Shown here: in pieces, positions 23,923 through 29,565 of the stretch
Numbering within the stretch: the stretch's first letter is position 1
Layout of the letters: every line of letters starts with the position of its first letter
Source: Shinella sp.
GTDB taxonomy: Bacteria; Pseudomonadota; Alphaproteobacteria; Rhizobiales; Rhizobiaceae
Direction: 5' to 3'
Assembly: GCA_003248775.1 (NCBI GenBank)
Contig: QFQX01000050.1
Coordinates: 1 to 29,565, forward strand
DNA: 29,565 bases
Program-made: the position numbers and the translations under genes
The notes under the pieces: generated by a model
The model's database searches: none
Told to the model about the DNA's origin: nothing
The model's input: only the letters and a program-made list of their open reading frames with translations

Positions 23923-23938
23923 GAATAGGAGTTCCCAT

Positions 23939-24178
23939 ATGTCGCTGTCCGAGAAGTTCATCGTATTGCCATTCAAGAAAAATCGCGGAAACCTGGTGCC
24001 GGGCGAGATGCGTCAGGCTTCGAATGCCGCTTCCGCCGAGAAGATCGCAGCGGCCATGGCGGAGCGTCATATCGGGGTTGCCGCTTATTCGGTTCAGGTG
24101 GACGAAGAGTCCGGAGACATGACCAGCCCGCGCGTGCTGATCCAGTTCGGCGAAACGGCAGATCTCAACGCCGCATAA
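23939..24178 (+). CDS. Conserved hypothetical protein, 79 aa, possible SOS gene
   Basis: A small soluble protein with no recognised domain: FIVLPFKKNRGNLVPGEMR, then an Ala-rich helix (ASNAASAEKIAAAMAERHIG), then VAAYSVQVDEESGDMTSPRV and LIQFGETADL. I recall similar short proteins in other rhizobia without an assigned function. The ATG has an excellent AGGAG ribosome-binding site at seven bases. A strong promoter with an overlapping LexA-type box lies 17-51 bases upstream, suggesting induction by DNA damage. It converges on aat, with a weak hairpin (24222-24236) in the 58-bp gap. It may bind a partner or DNA, but nothing in the sequence says which. Confidence 0.82.
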   Translation: MSLSEKFIVLPFKKNRGNLVPGEMRQASNAASAEKIAAAMAERHIGVAAYSVQVDEESGDMTSPRVLIQFGETADLNAA

Positions 24179-24221
24179 CCCTGCTGCCTTTTGGCCCGCT
24201 TACGGATCTTGGCTAGGCGTT

Positions 24222-24236
24222 GAGGCTTGCCGCCTC
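24222..24236. terminator. Small hairpin between convergent genes
   Basis: GAGGC / GCCTC with a five-base loop directly after the aat stop, in the gap shared with the 79-aa gene. It is short and has no clear T-run; a weak candidate for a bidirectional 3' end. Confidence 0.25.
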
Positions 24237-24851
24237 TCAAAAAGGCAGGGTGTCCGACTGCATCGCCTTGTCCAGGAGCTTCAGATAGCCTTCCTTGGGG
24301 ATATCGATTGCGCCGAAGGTTTTCAGGTGCTCGGTGGTGAACTGGGTATCGAGCAGGGTGAAGCCACCTGCCTTCAGGCGCTCGACCAGATGCACCAGGC
24401 AGATCTTTGAAGCATTGGTCCGTCGGGAGAACATGCTTTCGCCGAAGAAGGCTGATCCCAGCGAAACGCCGTACAGGCCGCCGACCAGTTCATCCCCTTC
24501 CCAGGCTTCCACCGAATGCGCATGGCCGAGGCGGTGAAGCGCGCCGTAGAGATCGCGGATCGTTTCGTTGATCCATGTACTGGGGCGGTTTTCGACTTCC
24601 TCGGCGCATTTGGAAATCACCGCGTCGAACGCAGTGTCGAAGCGGATATCGAAGGGCTTCTGCCGGATAGCCTTGGCGAGGCTCTTGGAAACATGGAACT
24701 GGTCGAGCGGCAGGATGCCGCGCAGTTCAGGCTCGACCCAGAATATCTCGGGGTCGTCGGCCGCATCCGACATGGGGAAGAGGCCTATGGAATAGGCGCG
24801 CAACAGGAGTTCGGGTGTGATCCTCTGATCCCTGCTGCGGCGCCCTGCCAT
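24237..24851 (-). CDS. aat: Leucyl/phenylalanyl-tRNA-protein transferase
   Basis: A 204-residue enzyme that adds Leu or Phe from charged tRNA to proteins with N-terminal Arg or Lys, making them substrates of ClpS/ClpAP (the N-end rule). Family motifs are AYSIGLFPM (19-27), FWVEPELRGILPL (37-49), STWINETIRDLYGALHRLG (91-109), HSVEAWEGDELVGGLYG (112-128), FFGESMFSRRTNASK (135-149) and LLDTQF (166-171). Length is normal. The ATG at 24851 lies 12 bp after the accC stop with GAGG upstream, so it ends the dsbA-aroQ-accB-accC-aat run and is probably co-transcribed with accBC. Confidence 0.96.
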   Translation of the reverse strand: MAGRRSRDQRITPELLLRAYSIGLFPMSDAADDPEIFWVEPELRGILPLDQFHVSKSLAKAIRQKPFDIRFDTAFDAVISKCAEEVENRPSTWINETIRDLYGALHRLGHAHSVEAWEGDELVGGLYGVSLGSAFFGESMFSRRTNASKICLVHLVERLKAGGFTLLDTQFTTEHLKTFGAIDIPKEGYLKLLDKAMQSDTLPF

Positions 24852-24863
24852 TCTTCATTCACC

Positions 24864-26213
24864 TCATGCGGAGGTTCTGGCCAGATAATTTTCCAGCCAG
24901 TGGATGTCGTAGTCGCCGTTCGCGATGTCCTGGTTTGTAACCAGTTCCTGGAACAGCGGTAGCGTGGTCTTGATGCCGTCCACGACGAACTCGTCGAGCA
25001 CGCGACGCAGGCGCATCATGCATTCGACGCGGGTGCGTCCGTGCACGATCAGCTTGCCGATCAGGCTGTCGTAGTAAGGCGGGATCTTGTAACCGGCATA
25101 GGCGCCCGAATCGACGCGAACGCCGAGACCGCCCGGAGCGTGGAAATGCGTGATCGTGCCCGGCGAGGGGACGAAGGTACGCGGATCCTCGGCATTGATA
25201 CGGCATTCGATCGCGTGGCCGTGGAAGGTGATTTCTGCCTGCGTGACGGACAGGCCGGCGCCGGAAGCGACGCGGATCTGCTCATGCACGAGGTCGATAC
25301 CGGTGATGGCTTCGGTGATCGGATGTTCCACCTGCAGGCGGGTGTTCATTTCGATGAAATAGAACTCGCCGTTTTCGTAGAGGAACTCGATCGTGCCGGC
25401 GCCCCGGTACTTCATCTTCTTCATGGCGTCGGCGCAGATCTGGCCGATCCGCATCCGCTGCTCGACGTTGAGCGCGGGGGAGTTGGCCTCTTCCCAGACC
25501 TTCTGGTGGCGGCGCTGCAGCGAGCAGTCGCGTTCACCGAGATGGATCGCATTGCCGGCACCGTCACCGACCACCTGCACTTCGATGTGCCGCGGCTTGC
25601 CGAGGTACTTTTCCATGTAGACGGCCGGGTTGCCGAAAGCGGCAGCCGCTTCGGTCCGGGCGGTGTTGAAGGCTTCCTCCAGATCGGCTTCGGTCTTGGC
25701 GACCTTCATACCGCGACCGCCGCCGCCGGCGGTTGCCTTGATGAGAACCGGGAAGCCGATCTGGCGCGCCGTTTCCATCAGGTTTTCGGGAGTGACCTCG
25801 CCATCGGAGCCCGGAACGACCGGGATGCCAAGTTCGACAGCCGTCTGCTTGGCGGTGATCTTGTCGCCCATCAGGCGGATGTGCTCGGCGGTCGGTCCGA
25901 TGAAGGTAATGCCGTGGGCTTCCAGAATGTCGGCGAACTTTGCGTTCTCCGACAGGAAGCCGTAGCCCGGATGCACGGCGTCGGCGCCGGTGATCTCGCA
26001 GGCGGCCACGATCTGATGGATGTTCAGATAGCTGTCGCGTGACGGTGGCGGGCCAATGCACACGCTCTCGTCAGCCAGACGGACATGCATCGCATCGGCG
26101 TCGGCCGTGGAATGAACGGCAACGGTGGCGATGCCGAGTTCCTTGCAGGCGCGCTGGACGCGCAGCGCGATCTCGCCGCGATTGGCTATAAGGATCTTGG
26201 AAATGGTGCTCAT
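24864..26213 (-). CDS. accC: Acetyl-CoA carboxylase, biotin carboxylase subunit
   Basis: A 449-residue biotin carboxylase that uses ATP and bicarbonate to carboxylate the biotin on AccB, the first half of the malonyl-CoA reaction. KILIANRGEIALRVQRACKE (6-25) is the N-terminal hallmark, HPGYGFLSEN (81-90) follows, and AGGGGRGMK (162-170) is the ATP-grasp glycine loop. GTIEFLYENGEFYFIEMN and IECRINAEDP are also in place. The ATG at 26213 gives the canonical MSTISKILIANRG; 11 extra residues are possible but overlap accB. It starts 4 bp after the accB stop, the standard accBC operon. Confidence 0.97.
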   Translation of the reverse strand: MSTISKILIANRGEIALRVQRACKELGIATVAVHSTADADAMHVRLADESVCIGPPPSRDSYLNIHQIVAACEITGADAVHPGYGFLSENAKFADILEAHGITFIGPTAEHIRLMGDKITAKQTAVELGIPVVPGSDGEVTPENLMETARQIGFPVLIKATAGGGGRGMKVAKTEADLEEAFNTARTEAAAAFGNPAVYMEKYLGKPRHIEVQVVGDGAGNAIHLGERDCSLQRRHQKVWEEANSPALNVEQRMRIGQICADAMKKMKYRGAGTIEFLYENGEFYFIEMNTRLQVEHPITEAITGIDLVHEQIRVASGAGLSVTQAEITFHGHAIECRINAEDPRTFVPSPGTITHFHAPGGLGVRVDSGAYAGYKIPPYYDSLIGKLIVHGRTRVECMMRLRRVLDEFVVDGIKTTLPLFQELVTNQDIANGDYDIHWLENYLARTSA

Positions 26214-26217
26214 CGGC

Positions 26218-26688
26218 TTACTCGACGATGACCAGCGGCTCGCCATATTCGACCGGGCGTCCGTCTTCCACGAGGATCTCGACGACCTTGCCGGAACGCG
26301 GCGACGGAATCTGGTTCATGGTCTTCATGGCTTCGATGATCAGGAGGGTCTGGCCTTCCTTCACGATGGAGCCGACTTCGATGAAGGGGCGGGCGCCAGG
26401 CGCCGGGGCGAGGTAGGCAGTGCCGACCATCGGAGCCGCAACGGCGTTGGCAAGATTGCGGGTCGGCTCCGCGGCGGCAACCGGTGCTGCGGCAACGGCC
26501 GCTGCAGCCGGAGCCGCGACCTGGTAGGCCGGCATCTGCGGCATTGCCATCACCTGCGGTGCAGCCCGCGATACGCGGATGCGCAGATCTTCCTGCTCGA
26601 CTTCGATCTCGCTGAGATCCGTCTCGTTGAGGATGTTGGCCAGATCACGGATCAGAGCCTGATCGATTCCCGATTTCTTTTCAGCCAT
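26218..26688 (-). CDS. accB: Acetyl-CoA carboxylase biotin carboxyl carrier protein
   Basis: A 156-residue BCCP. The N-terminal helix-rich part (IDQALIRDLANILNETDLSE) is followed by an Ala/Pro/Met-rich flexible linker (about 43-88). The biotinyl domain carries the EAMKTMN motif, with K122 as the biotinylation site. The thumb region (GTAYLAPAPGARPFIEVG) is present, as expected for an ACC-type BCCP. The ATG at 26688 has an AGGACC site. It sits 22 bp after aroQ and 4 bp before accC, so aroQ-accB-accC is one transcription unit. Confidence 0.97.
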   Translation of the reverse strand: MAEKKSGIDQALIRDLANILNETDLSEIEVEQEDLRIRVSRAAPQVMAMPQMPAYQVAAPAAAAVAAAPVAAAEPTRNLANAVAAPMVGTAYLAPAPGARPFIEVGSIVKEGQTLLIIEAMKTMNQIPSPRSGKVVEILVEDGRPVEYGEPLVIVE

Positions 26689-26710
26689 GGAATGGGGTCC
26701 TGTATTCTTG

Positions 26711-27148
26711 TTATTGCGTGATGTTTTTCAGCGCGTGCAGCGCCAGGATGTAGCTATGAGGGCCGAAGCCGCAGATCATGCCTTTAGCGGCGGGCGCTAT
26801 CATCGATTTATGGCGAAATTCCTCGCGCGCATGGATGTTGGAGATGTGTACCTCCACCACCGGTATCGAAATGGCCCGGATCGCATCATGCAGCGCGATC
26901 GATGTGTGGCCATAGGCGCCGGGATTGATCGCGATGCCTGCGGCTTTGTCTCCTGCTTCGTGAAGCCAGTCGACGAGCACACCTTCATGGTTTGATTGGC
27001 GGAAATCGATGGAAAAACCAAGTTCGCCACCGACCGCTTTGCAGTCCGTCTCGATATCGGCGAGCGTCTTGCCGCCGTAAATCCCCGGTTCCCGTTTGCC
27101 GAGGGCATTGAGATTGGGGCCGTTCAGGACGTAAATGATCTTGCTCAT
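26711..27148 (-). CDS. aroQ: 3-dehydroquinate dehydratase, type II
   Basis: A 145-residue type II dehydroquinase, the third step of the shikimate pathway. VLNGPNLNALGKREPGIYG (7-25) carries the active-site Arg19 and Tyr24. QSNHEG (51-56), INPGAYGHTS (74-83), VEVHISNIHAREEFRHKS (98-115) with the catalytic His101, and GFGPHSY (127-133) complete the site. Residue 15 is Ala where many homologues have Leu (NLLG), a small change outside the catalytic set. It precedes accB by 22 bp, a linkage common in Proteobacteria. The ribosome-binding site is weak. Confidence 0.97.
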   Translation of the reverse strand: MSKIIYVLNGPNLNALGKREPGIYGGKTLADIETDCKAVGGELGFSIDFRQSNHEGVLVDWLHEAGDKAAGIAINPGAYGHTSIALHDAIRAISIPVVEVHISNIHAREEFRHKSMIAPAAKGMICGFGPHSYILALHALKNITQ

Positions 27149-27191
27149 ATGCGGTTCCGTCGACTTTCAACCGCCTCCTATAGACTGGCAG

Positions 27192-27218
27192 GCCCGCAAG
27201 GGAAAGCCCCTTACGGGC
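27192..27218. other. Strong hairpin between dsbA-like gene and aroQ
   Basis: An 11-bp stem (GCCCGCAAGGG / CCCTTACGGGC, one mismatch that becomes G-U on the minus strand) with a five-base loop lies 62 bases past the dsbA-like stop. No T-run follows on the minus strand. It could be a Rho-type terminator or a processing/stability hairpin separating dsbA from aroQ-acc. Confidence 0.45.
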
Positions 27219-27280
27219 AAACGACGGAGCGTTCCCAAGGAAATCGCGGGATTGAACGGAGAAGACGGCTTTTATGTCCG

Positions 27281-28042
27281 TCAGCAGGTCGCCTTGCCGC
27301 AGGTGCGGACGTTGGCGAGTTTCTGCTCGATCGCTTCGGAGCCAATGGCGCCGAACACGGCTTCGTTTCCGACGATGTAAGAGGGGGTGCCGGTGATGCC
27401 TAGGCTGGTGGCAAGCTGGTAGGCTTCCTTGACCTGGGCGTCGTTCGGGTTGGTTTTCATCATGGCGCGGATCTGATCCTCGCTCACGCCTAGCGACGAA
27501 GCGACGTCGAGGGCCGTCTGTTCGTTGGCGCGTCCCTTGCCTCCGAGGAGGGCGCGGTGGAACTCACCGTATTTTTCAGGCGCGATCTGGCGGAAGGCGT
27601 ACGAAACCTTGTGAGCCGCAAGCGAGTCGGGACCGAGGATGGGGAATTCCTTGAGGACGAAGCGGACGTTCTTGTCCGAGGACAGGATCTTGTCCATGTC
27701 TGATAGCGCCCGCTTGCAGTAGCCGCAGTTGTAGTCGAAGAACTCGACGACGGTGACGTCGCCTTTCGGATTGCCGAGCGAAATGTCGTGTTCGGAGGAG
27801 AACAGGGCGTCCTTGTTGTCGCCGACGGCGGCCGACGCCTGCTGCTGGCGTGCGTCGTATTGCTTCTTCTCGAGAGCGTCCTGCACATCCAGCATGATTT
27901 CCGGATTGGCGATCAGGTATTCCTTGATGAACGCGCCGATTTCCTTCTTTTGCGCGTCGTCGAGCGCGAGTGCCGCTGTCGGCAGTATCGCCGGCAAGAT
28001 GACGAGCGCCGTGGCGGCGAGTTTCCTGAAACTCAGGGTCAT
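27281..28042 (-). CDS. DsbA-family thiol:disulfide oxidoreductase, exported
   Basis: A 253-residue protein. It has a signal peptide (MTLSFRKLAATALVILPAIL, cleavage probably after ALA near residue 27), a helical N-terminal part rich in Lys/Gln, and a thioredoxin-fold domain with an inserted helical region. The active-site CxxC is C106-G-Y-C109 in FFDYNCGYCKRAL, and the cis-proline loop is GTPSY (P220). The C-terminus TCGKATC holds two more cysteines, which could form a second disulfide. This is the DsbA/BdbD-like group (COG1651) that oxidises or isomerises periplasmic cysteines; direction is not readable from sequence. The ATG at 28042 has a GAGG site six bases upstream. Confidence 0.9.
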   Translation of the reverse strand: MTLSFRKLAATALVILPAILPTAALALDDAQKKEIGAFIKEYLIANPEIMLDVQDALEKKQYDARQQQASAAVGDNKDALFSSEHDISLGNPKGDVTVVEFFDYNCGYCKRALSDMDKILSSDKNVRFVLKEFPILGPDSLAAHKVSYAFRQIAPEKYGEFHRALLGGKGRANEQTALDVASSLGVSEDQIRAMMKTNPNDAQVKEAYQLATSLGITGTPSYIVGNEAVFGAIGSEAIEQKLANVRTCGKATC

Positions 28043-28244
28043 GTCTTTCCTCTTGATCCTTTTCCGCCGAAGCGGTCTTTGGCTGTCGGAGCGCATTTTC
28101 GGTGCAGCGCTACTTTGTGCAATAGCGTAGCGGCGGCCCACGGCAAGGGAAATCGGAAAAAGGGCCGCCAGGTCACGCTCTCGCCATTGTGAACACCGGA
28201 ATAATACGGCAAATGTCTGGCGCCCAGAAGAAAGAGTTTAAGCC

Positions 28245-29402
28245 GTGGTTTCCATATCAAGACGCAGTGCAGTCGAACCCTTCCACGCCATGGATGTCCT
28301 TGCCGAAGCGACCAGACGCCGTCAGGCCGGCGCGCCGGTGATTTCCATGGCCGTCGGCCAGCCCGGGCATCCGGCACCGCTGGCGGCACTCGAGGCCGCT
28401 CGCGATGCGCTTGTCCATGGACGCATCGGATACACGGACGCTCTCGGTCTTGTCGAACTCAGACAGAAGCTGGCGGGCTATTACAAGAATCGCCATGGCG
28501 TTTCGGTCGATCCCGCGCGGATCGCCGTGACCACGGGTTCCTCGGCCGGTTTCAACCTGGCGTTCCTGACGCTGTTCGATGCCGGCGATGCCGTGGCTAT
28601 CGCAAGGCCAGGCTATCCCGCCTATCGGGCCATCCTTTCGGCCCTTGGTCTGAAGGTCGTGGAGGTTCCGGTCAATGCCGAAACTGGCTTCACCCTGACG
28701 CCGGAAAGCCTGGAAGCAGCCCAGGCAGCGGCCGGTGTACGGCTGAAGGGCGTTCTGATCGCGAGCCCCGCCAATCCCACGGGCACGGTCACCAGCCGCG
28801 AGCAATTGCGCGCCGTTTACGACTACTGCGAGGGGCAGGGCATCAGCCTCATCTCCGACGAAATCTATCACGGCCTGACCTATGCAGGAGAAGATACGAC
28901 CGCTCTCGAATTCGGTGACGATGCGGTCATCATCAATTCCTTCTCGAAATACTATTGCATGACCGGCTGGCGGATCGGCTGGATGGTTCTTCCCGAAGAG
29001 GCCGTGAGGCCGATGGAATGTCTGGCGCAGAGCCTTTATATCTCGGCACCTGAACTTTCACAGGTTGCCGCGATCGCCGCCTTGGGGGCGGGGGAAGAGC
29101 TGGAGCAATACAAGGCGAGCTGTGCGGCTAACCGCGAATTTCTTCTGAAGCGCCTGCCGCAACTCGGCATGCCCTTGTTGTCTCCGATGGATGGCGCCTT
29201 CTACGCCTACGTCGATGTGTCCCGCTTCACCAATGACAGCATGGCGTTCGCAAAGCGCATGCTGGCCGAGATCAATGTGGCGGCAACACCCGGCATGGAT
29301 TTCGATCCTGTCGAAGGTCATCTTGCGCTGCGCATGTCCTATGCCGGAACCATGACGGAGATGTTCGAGGCGACGGATCGCATTGCCCGCTGGATCGCGT
29401 GA
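28245..29402 (+). CDS. PLP-dependent aminotransferase (class I/II)
   Basis: A 385-residue fold-type I aminotransferase. The PLP lysine is K235 in INSFSKYYCMTGWRIGWMV. The other anchors are present: VTTGSSAGFNLAFL (95-108) for the phosphate-binding loop, ARPGYPAY (120-127), ASPANPTGTV (173-182) with the PLP-ring Asn, and LISDEIYHGLTY (202-213) with the PLP Asp. LALRMSYAG carries the substrate-carboxylate Arg. It resembles aspartate/valine-pyruvate-type enzymes; the substrate is not determined. The start is GTG at 28245 with a poor ribosome-binding site. The gene diverges from the dsbA-like gene across 202 bp. A RIME-like repeat begins 58 bp after its stop. Confidence 0.9.
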   Translation: MVSISRRSAVEPFHAMDVLAEATRRRQAGAPVISMAVGQPGHPAPLAALEAARDALVHGRIGYTDALGLVELRQKLAGYYKNRHGVSVDPARIAVTTGSSAGFNLAFLTLFDAGDAVAIARPGYPAYRAILSALGLKVVEVPVNAETGFTLTPESLEAAQAAAGVRLKGVLIASPANPTGTVTSREQLRAVYDYCEGQGISLISDEIYHGLTYAGEDTTALEFGDDAVIINSFSKYYCMTGWRIGWMVLPEEAVRPMECLAQSLYISAPELSQVAAIAALGAGEELEQYKASCAANREFLLKRLPQLGMPLLSPMDGAFYAYVDVSRFTNDSMAFAKRMLAEINVAATPGMDFDPVEGHLALRMSYAGTMTEMFEATDRIARWIA

Positions 29403-29460
29403 AGGAATCCGTAATCAACAGGTTGCGGTCGTTTCCGGACACATTTTCTGAACGATGATT

Positions 29461-29565
29461 TCTAAAGCATGTCGCGCAAAAGTGTTCAGCGGTTTTGCGG
29501 CAACGACATGCGATGAAACAAGGACTTAAAGCGTAGAGAGCGAAGCTGAAAGATCGCGATACGCT
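29461..29565 (+). repeat. RIME-like palindromic intergenic repeat, copy C (runs off the window)
   Basis: This copy begins TCTAAAGCATGTCGCGCAAA and matches the complement of positions 1-90 with about 4 mismatches. First palindrome: GCATGTCG (29467-29474) with CGACATGC (29504-29511), and inside it CGCAAAA with TTTTGCG. Second palindrome: AAGCGTA ... GCGA, then TCGC ... TACGCT at the window edge. This two-palindrome design is known for RIME elements of Rhizobiaceae. The element lies directly after the aminotransferase gene. Confidence 0.82.

Noticed and set aside
1..29565. CRISPR arrays, tRNAs, rRNAs, insertion sequences, toxin-antitoxin or defence genes
   Set aside because: I looked for direct repeats with spacers, cloverleaf-type ends, transposase motifs and defence domains and saw none.

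Overview
The window is a GC-rich housekeeping segment of an alphaproteobacterial chromosome, most likely Rhizobiaceae (Rhizobium/Agrobacterium/Neorhizobium type). I infer this from the gene order (rpmG, MFS, NUDIX, DUF983, rnr, topA, dprA, plsY, pyrC', pyrB), the GatCAB amidotransferase, an NDUFA12-type complex I accessory subunit, a DUF6105-like protein, an alphaproteobacterial LexA box and RIME-like palindromic intergenic repeats. No tRNA, rRNA, CRISPR array, insertion sequence or prophage gene is visible.

Layout. At 217-12468 a minus-strand block runs pyrB > pyrC' > plsY > dprA, then topA > rnr > DUF983 > NUDIX > MFS, then rpmG. Many junctions are 2-10 bp gaps or ATGA overlaps, so they look translationally coupled. 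A small conserved-looking ORF (8138-8365) lies on the plus strand between topA and dprA. At 12591-15665 the plus strand carries aidB, a broken P-loop ATPase gene and two small membrane-protein genes. ruvX (minus) converges on them. At 16205-24178 the plus strand carries a UPF0173 metallo-hydrolase, gatC-gatA, a GNAT gene, gatB, two more GNAT genes, NDUFA12, DUF2155 and a 79-aa orphan. A frameshifted DUF1294 gene lies opposite, between gatA and gatB. At 24237-28042 a minus-strand block reads dsbA > aroQ > accB > accC > aat. A PLP aminotransferase (plus) closes the window.

The genes serve pyrimidine synthesis (pyrB with an assembly-type PyrC'), phospholipid synthesis (plsY), fatty-acid synthesis (accBC), shikimate (aroQ), RNA decay (rnr), DNA topology and repair (topA, dprA, ruvX, aidB), indirect Gln/Asn-tRNA charging (gatCAB), the N-degron pathway (aat) and disulfide formation (dsbA-like).

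I did not find a convincing undescribed multi-gene system. The points most worth following are: an amber codon exactly at the Walker A lysine of a P-loop ATPase; a PyrC homologue that has lost its metal ligands but stays fused by overlap to pyrB; a LexA box inside a strong promoter of an uncharacterised 79-aa gene; a homopolymer frameshift in DUF1294; and RIME-like repeats at both window ends plus a decayed internal copy that supplies the pyrC' stop codon. The terminal repeats suggest the window is an assembly contig broken at repeats.
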